The notes under the pieces are model-generated. The model did no database searches. It was not told the origin of the DNA and saw nothing but the letters and a program-made list of their open reading frames with translations. Source: Arenicella sp. (GTDB lineage Bacteria > Pseudomonadota > Gammaproteobacteria > Arenicellales > Arenicellaceae). Taken from it: a stretch of 14,607 bases of DNA. A program made the translations under genes and the position numbers. Each line of letters starts with the position of its first letter. Position 1 is the first letter of the stretch. The stretch lies in NCBI GenBank assembly GCA_016763815.1, contig JAESTB010000610.1, positions 1-14,607 on the forward strand, read 5' to 3'. Below are positions 13,834 to 14,607 of this stretch, in pieces.

Positions 13834-14607
13834 TCAACCTCCAAGCCTAACAACATCTTTAATCGTTTCGACCTGCTCTATTGTAAACTCCTCATTATCG
13901 CCAGCAATTGAGTCAAGCAAACGGCTTAATATTTTCTTAGGGCCCACTTCTATAAACTTGCGATGGCCTTGATTGATCAAGCCTTCAATCGATTCGCGCC
14001 ATCTCACCATGGCGGTAAGATGCGTGACTAGATTTTCTTGGATCTCAGTTACGTTGGAGCAGGACCGAGCGGTCAAATTATTGATGTAGCTAATATTTGG
14101 CTTGAGCATCTCAATCGCCATAAGAGACTGATGGAACTCTTCAACACATCCTTGCATAAGATGGCTATGCCAAGCACCATTAACCGGTAATTTGGTAGCG
14201 TCAATATTATTTTCAGAACAGTACGTAAGAACGTTGGACATAGCGGACTTTTCACCCGATATAACTTGCTGACTCTCACTATTGTCATTTGCAATAACAA
14301 CTGAATTTTTTTCAGTAATGCTACTTAGTATCTTGTTTAAGTCTTTAGGCAGGACATTCTTAATCGCATACATTTGTCCTTTTTCTAGTTTGGCTTCCCG
14401 CTGCATTAAAGTGCCGCGTTTGAACGCAAGTTTAAGTGCGTTTTCTGTTGTTAAACTTCCCGCAACTTGCAGCGCACTATACTCGCCAACAGAATGACCA
14501 AGAACAACGCTCGGTTTAATATCTGTATTAGCAAAAAGGTATTGCGCCGTTACAAGATTAGTCGCGGTAATTGATATTTGTAAATTGTCAGTGTTGCTTA
14601 ACTTACT
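13834..14607 (-). CDS. fabD: Malonyl-CoA:ACP transacylase (FabD-like), N-terminus outside window
   Basis: The frame is open to the right edge of the window, giving 257 residues; the ATG at 14406 is internal. The visible part has the nucleophile elbow LGHSVGEYSAL (Ser at codon 14493-14491), NDNSESQQVISG in place of the usual ANxNSPxQ motif, the second catalytic residue in VNGAWHSHLM (the first His), and the C-terminal MVRWRESIEGL and FIEVGPKKIL typical of FabD. It would load malonyl units from CoA onto the ACP of this operon. About 50 N-terminal residues, including the QGS/PGQG segment, lie beyond the edge. It is the first gene seen in the operon, so the promoter and any starter-unit genes are upstream and unseen. 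The gene symbol is a family label. Confidence 0.93.
   Translation of the reverse strand, partial: SKLSNTDNLQISITATNLVTAQYLFANTDIKPSVVLGHSVGEYSALQVAGSLTTENALKLAFKRGTLMQREAKLEKGQMYAIKNVLPKDLNKILSSITEKNSVVIANDNSESQQVISGEKSAMSNVLTYCSENNIDATKLPVNGAWHSHLMQGCVEEFHQSLMAIEMLKPNISYINNLTARSCSNVTEIQENLVTHLTAMVRWRESIEGLINQGHRKFIEVGPKKILSRLLDSIAGDNEEFTIEQVETIKDVVRLGG
13837..13842 (-). promoter_or_regulatory. Strong ribosome binding site for the membrane protein
   Basis: GGAGGT on the minus strand, 4 bases before ATG 13832 and inside the last codons of the transacylase gene. It supports the 13832 start over 13856 and indicates coupled translation. Confidence 0.6.

Noticed and set aside
14282..14497. Open frame on the plus strand across the transacylase gene
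   Set aside because: It lies antisense to a well-supported FabD-like frame with the GHSVG motif, and its translation has no recognisable features. It is a shadow frame.
1..14607. tRNA or rRNA genes, CRISPR arrays, insertion sequences, attachment sites
   Set aside because: None seen. There are no direct-repeat arrays, transposase motifs or tRNA-like cloverleaf sequences, and coding sequence occupies almost the entire window.

Overview
The window suggests a marine or aquatic gammaproteobacterium of the polysaccharide-degrading type (a Cellvibrionales-like organism is my guess). The grounds are moderate GC, strong Shine-Dalgarno sites, and a left edge holding the C-terminus of a secreted enzyme with PKD and CBM2 modules. 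The species cannot be fixed from the sequence alone.

Layout. (1) Positions 1-737, plus strand: the 3' end of a secreted carbohydrate-active protein, followed by a perfect 15-bp hairpin. (2) Positions 914-1087, plus strand: a 57-residue, very basic small ORF whose last codons lie inside and beyond a strong Rho-independent terminator. This is the layout known from ribosome-rescue genes such as arfA. (3) Positions 1182-14607, minus strand: one long operon, transcribed right to left and entering the window already in progress. It occupies over 90% of the window. No gene-free stretch exceeds 300 bases; the longest, 738-913, holds the hairpin and the leader of the small ORF.

The operon encodes a nearly complete dedicated type II fatty-acid/polyketide synthase, separate in make-up from the housekeeping fab genes. 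In transcription order it has a malonyl-CoA:ACP transacylase (5' end outside the window), an unrecognised polytopic membrane protein, an AcpS-type phosphopantetheinyl transferase, a FabG-like ketoreductase, a FabZ-like dehydratase with an insertion, and an ACP. These are followed by a GcvT-fold (folate-dependent aminomethyltransferase family) protein, a ketosynthase-chain length factor fusion (KS-CLF), a free KS, a free KS-like protein without recognisable catalytic residues, an SDR resembling FabL/FabI enoyl reductases, and a second KS-CLF fusion. A small hairpin between the GcvT gene and the first fusion divides the operon into an upstream 'core chemistry' half and a downstream 'condensing enzyme' half.

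How they work together (inference). AcpS charges the ACP, the transacylase loads malonate, the KS/CLF units elongate, and the ketoreductase, dehydratase and possible enoyl reductase process the beta carbon. There appear to be three KS/CLF-type pairs, two fused and one split, so several chain lengths or a staged synthesis are plausible. The GcvT-like protein hints at a one-carbon or folate-linked step, and the membrane protein at export or membrane placement of a lipid-like product. Aryl polyene clusters and PUFA synthases (PfaC has a KS-CLF didomain) share parts of this logic. I do not recognise this gene set as a characterised pathway, and the product cannot be named from the sequence.
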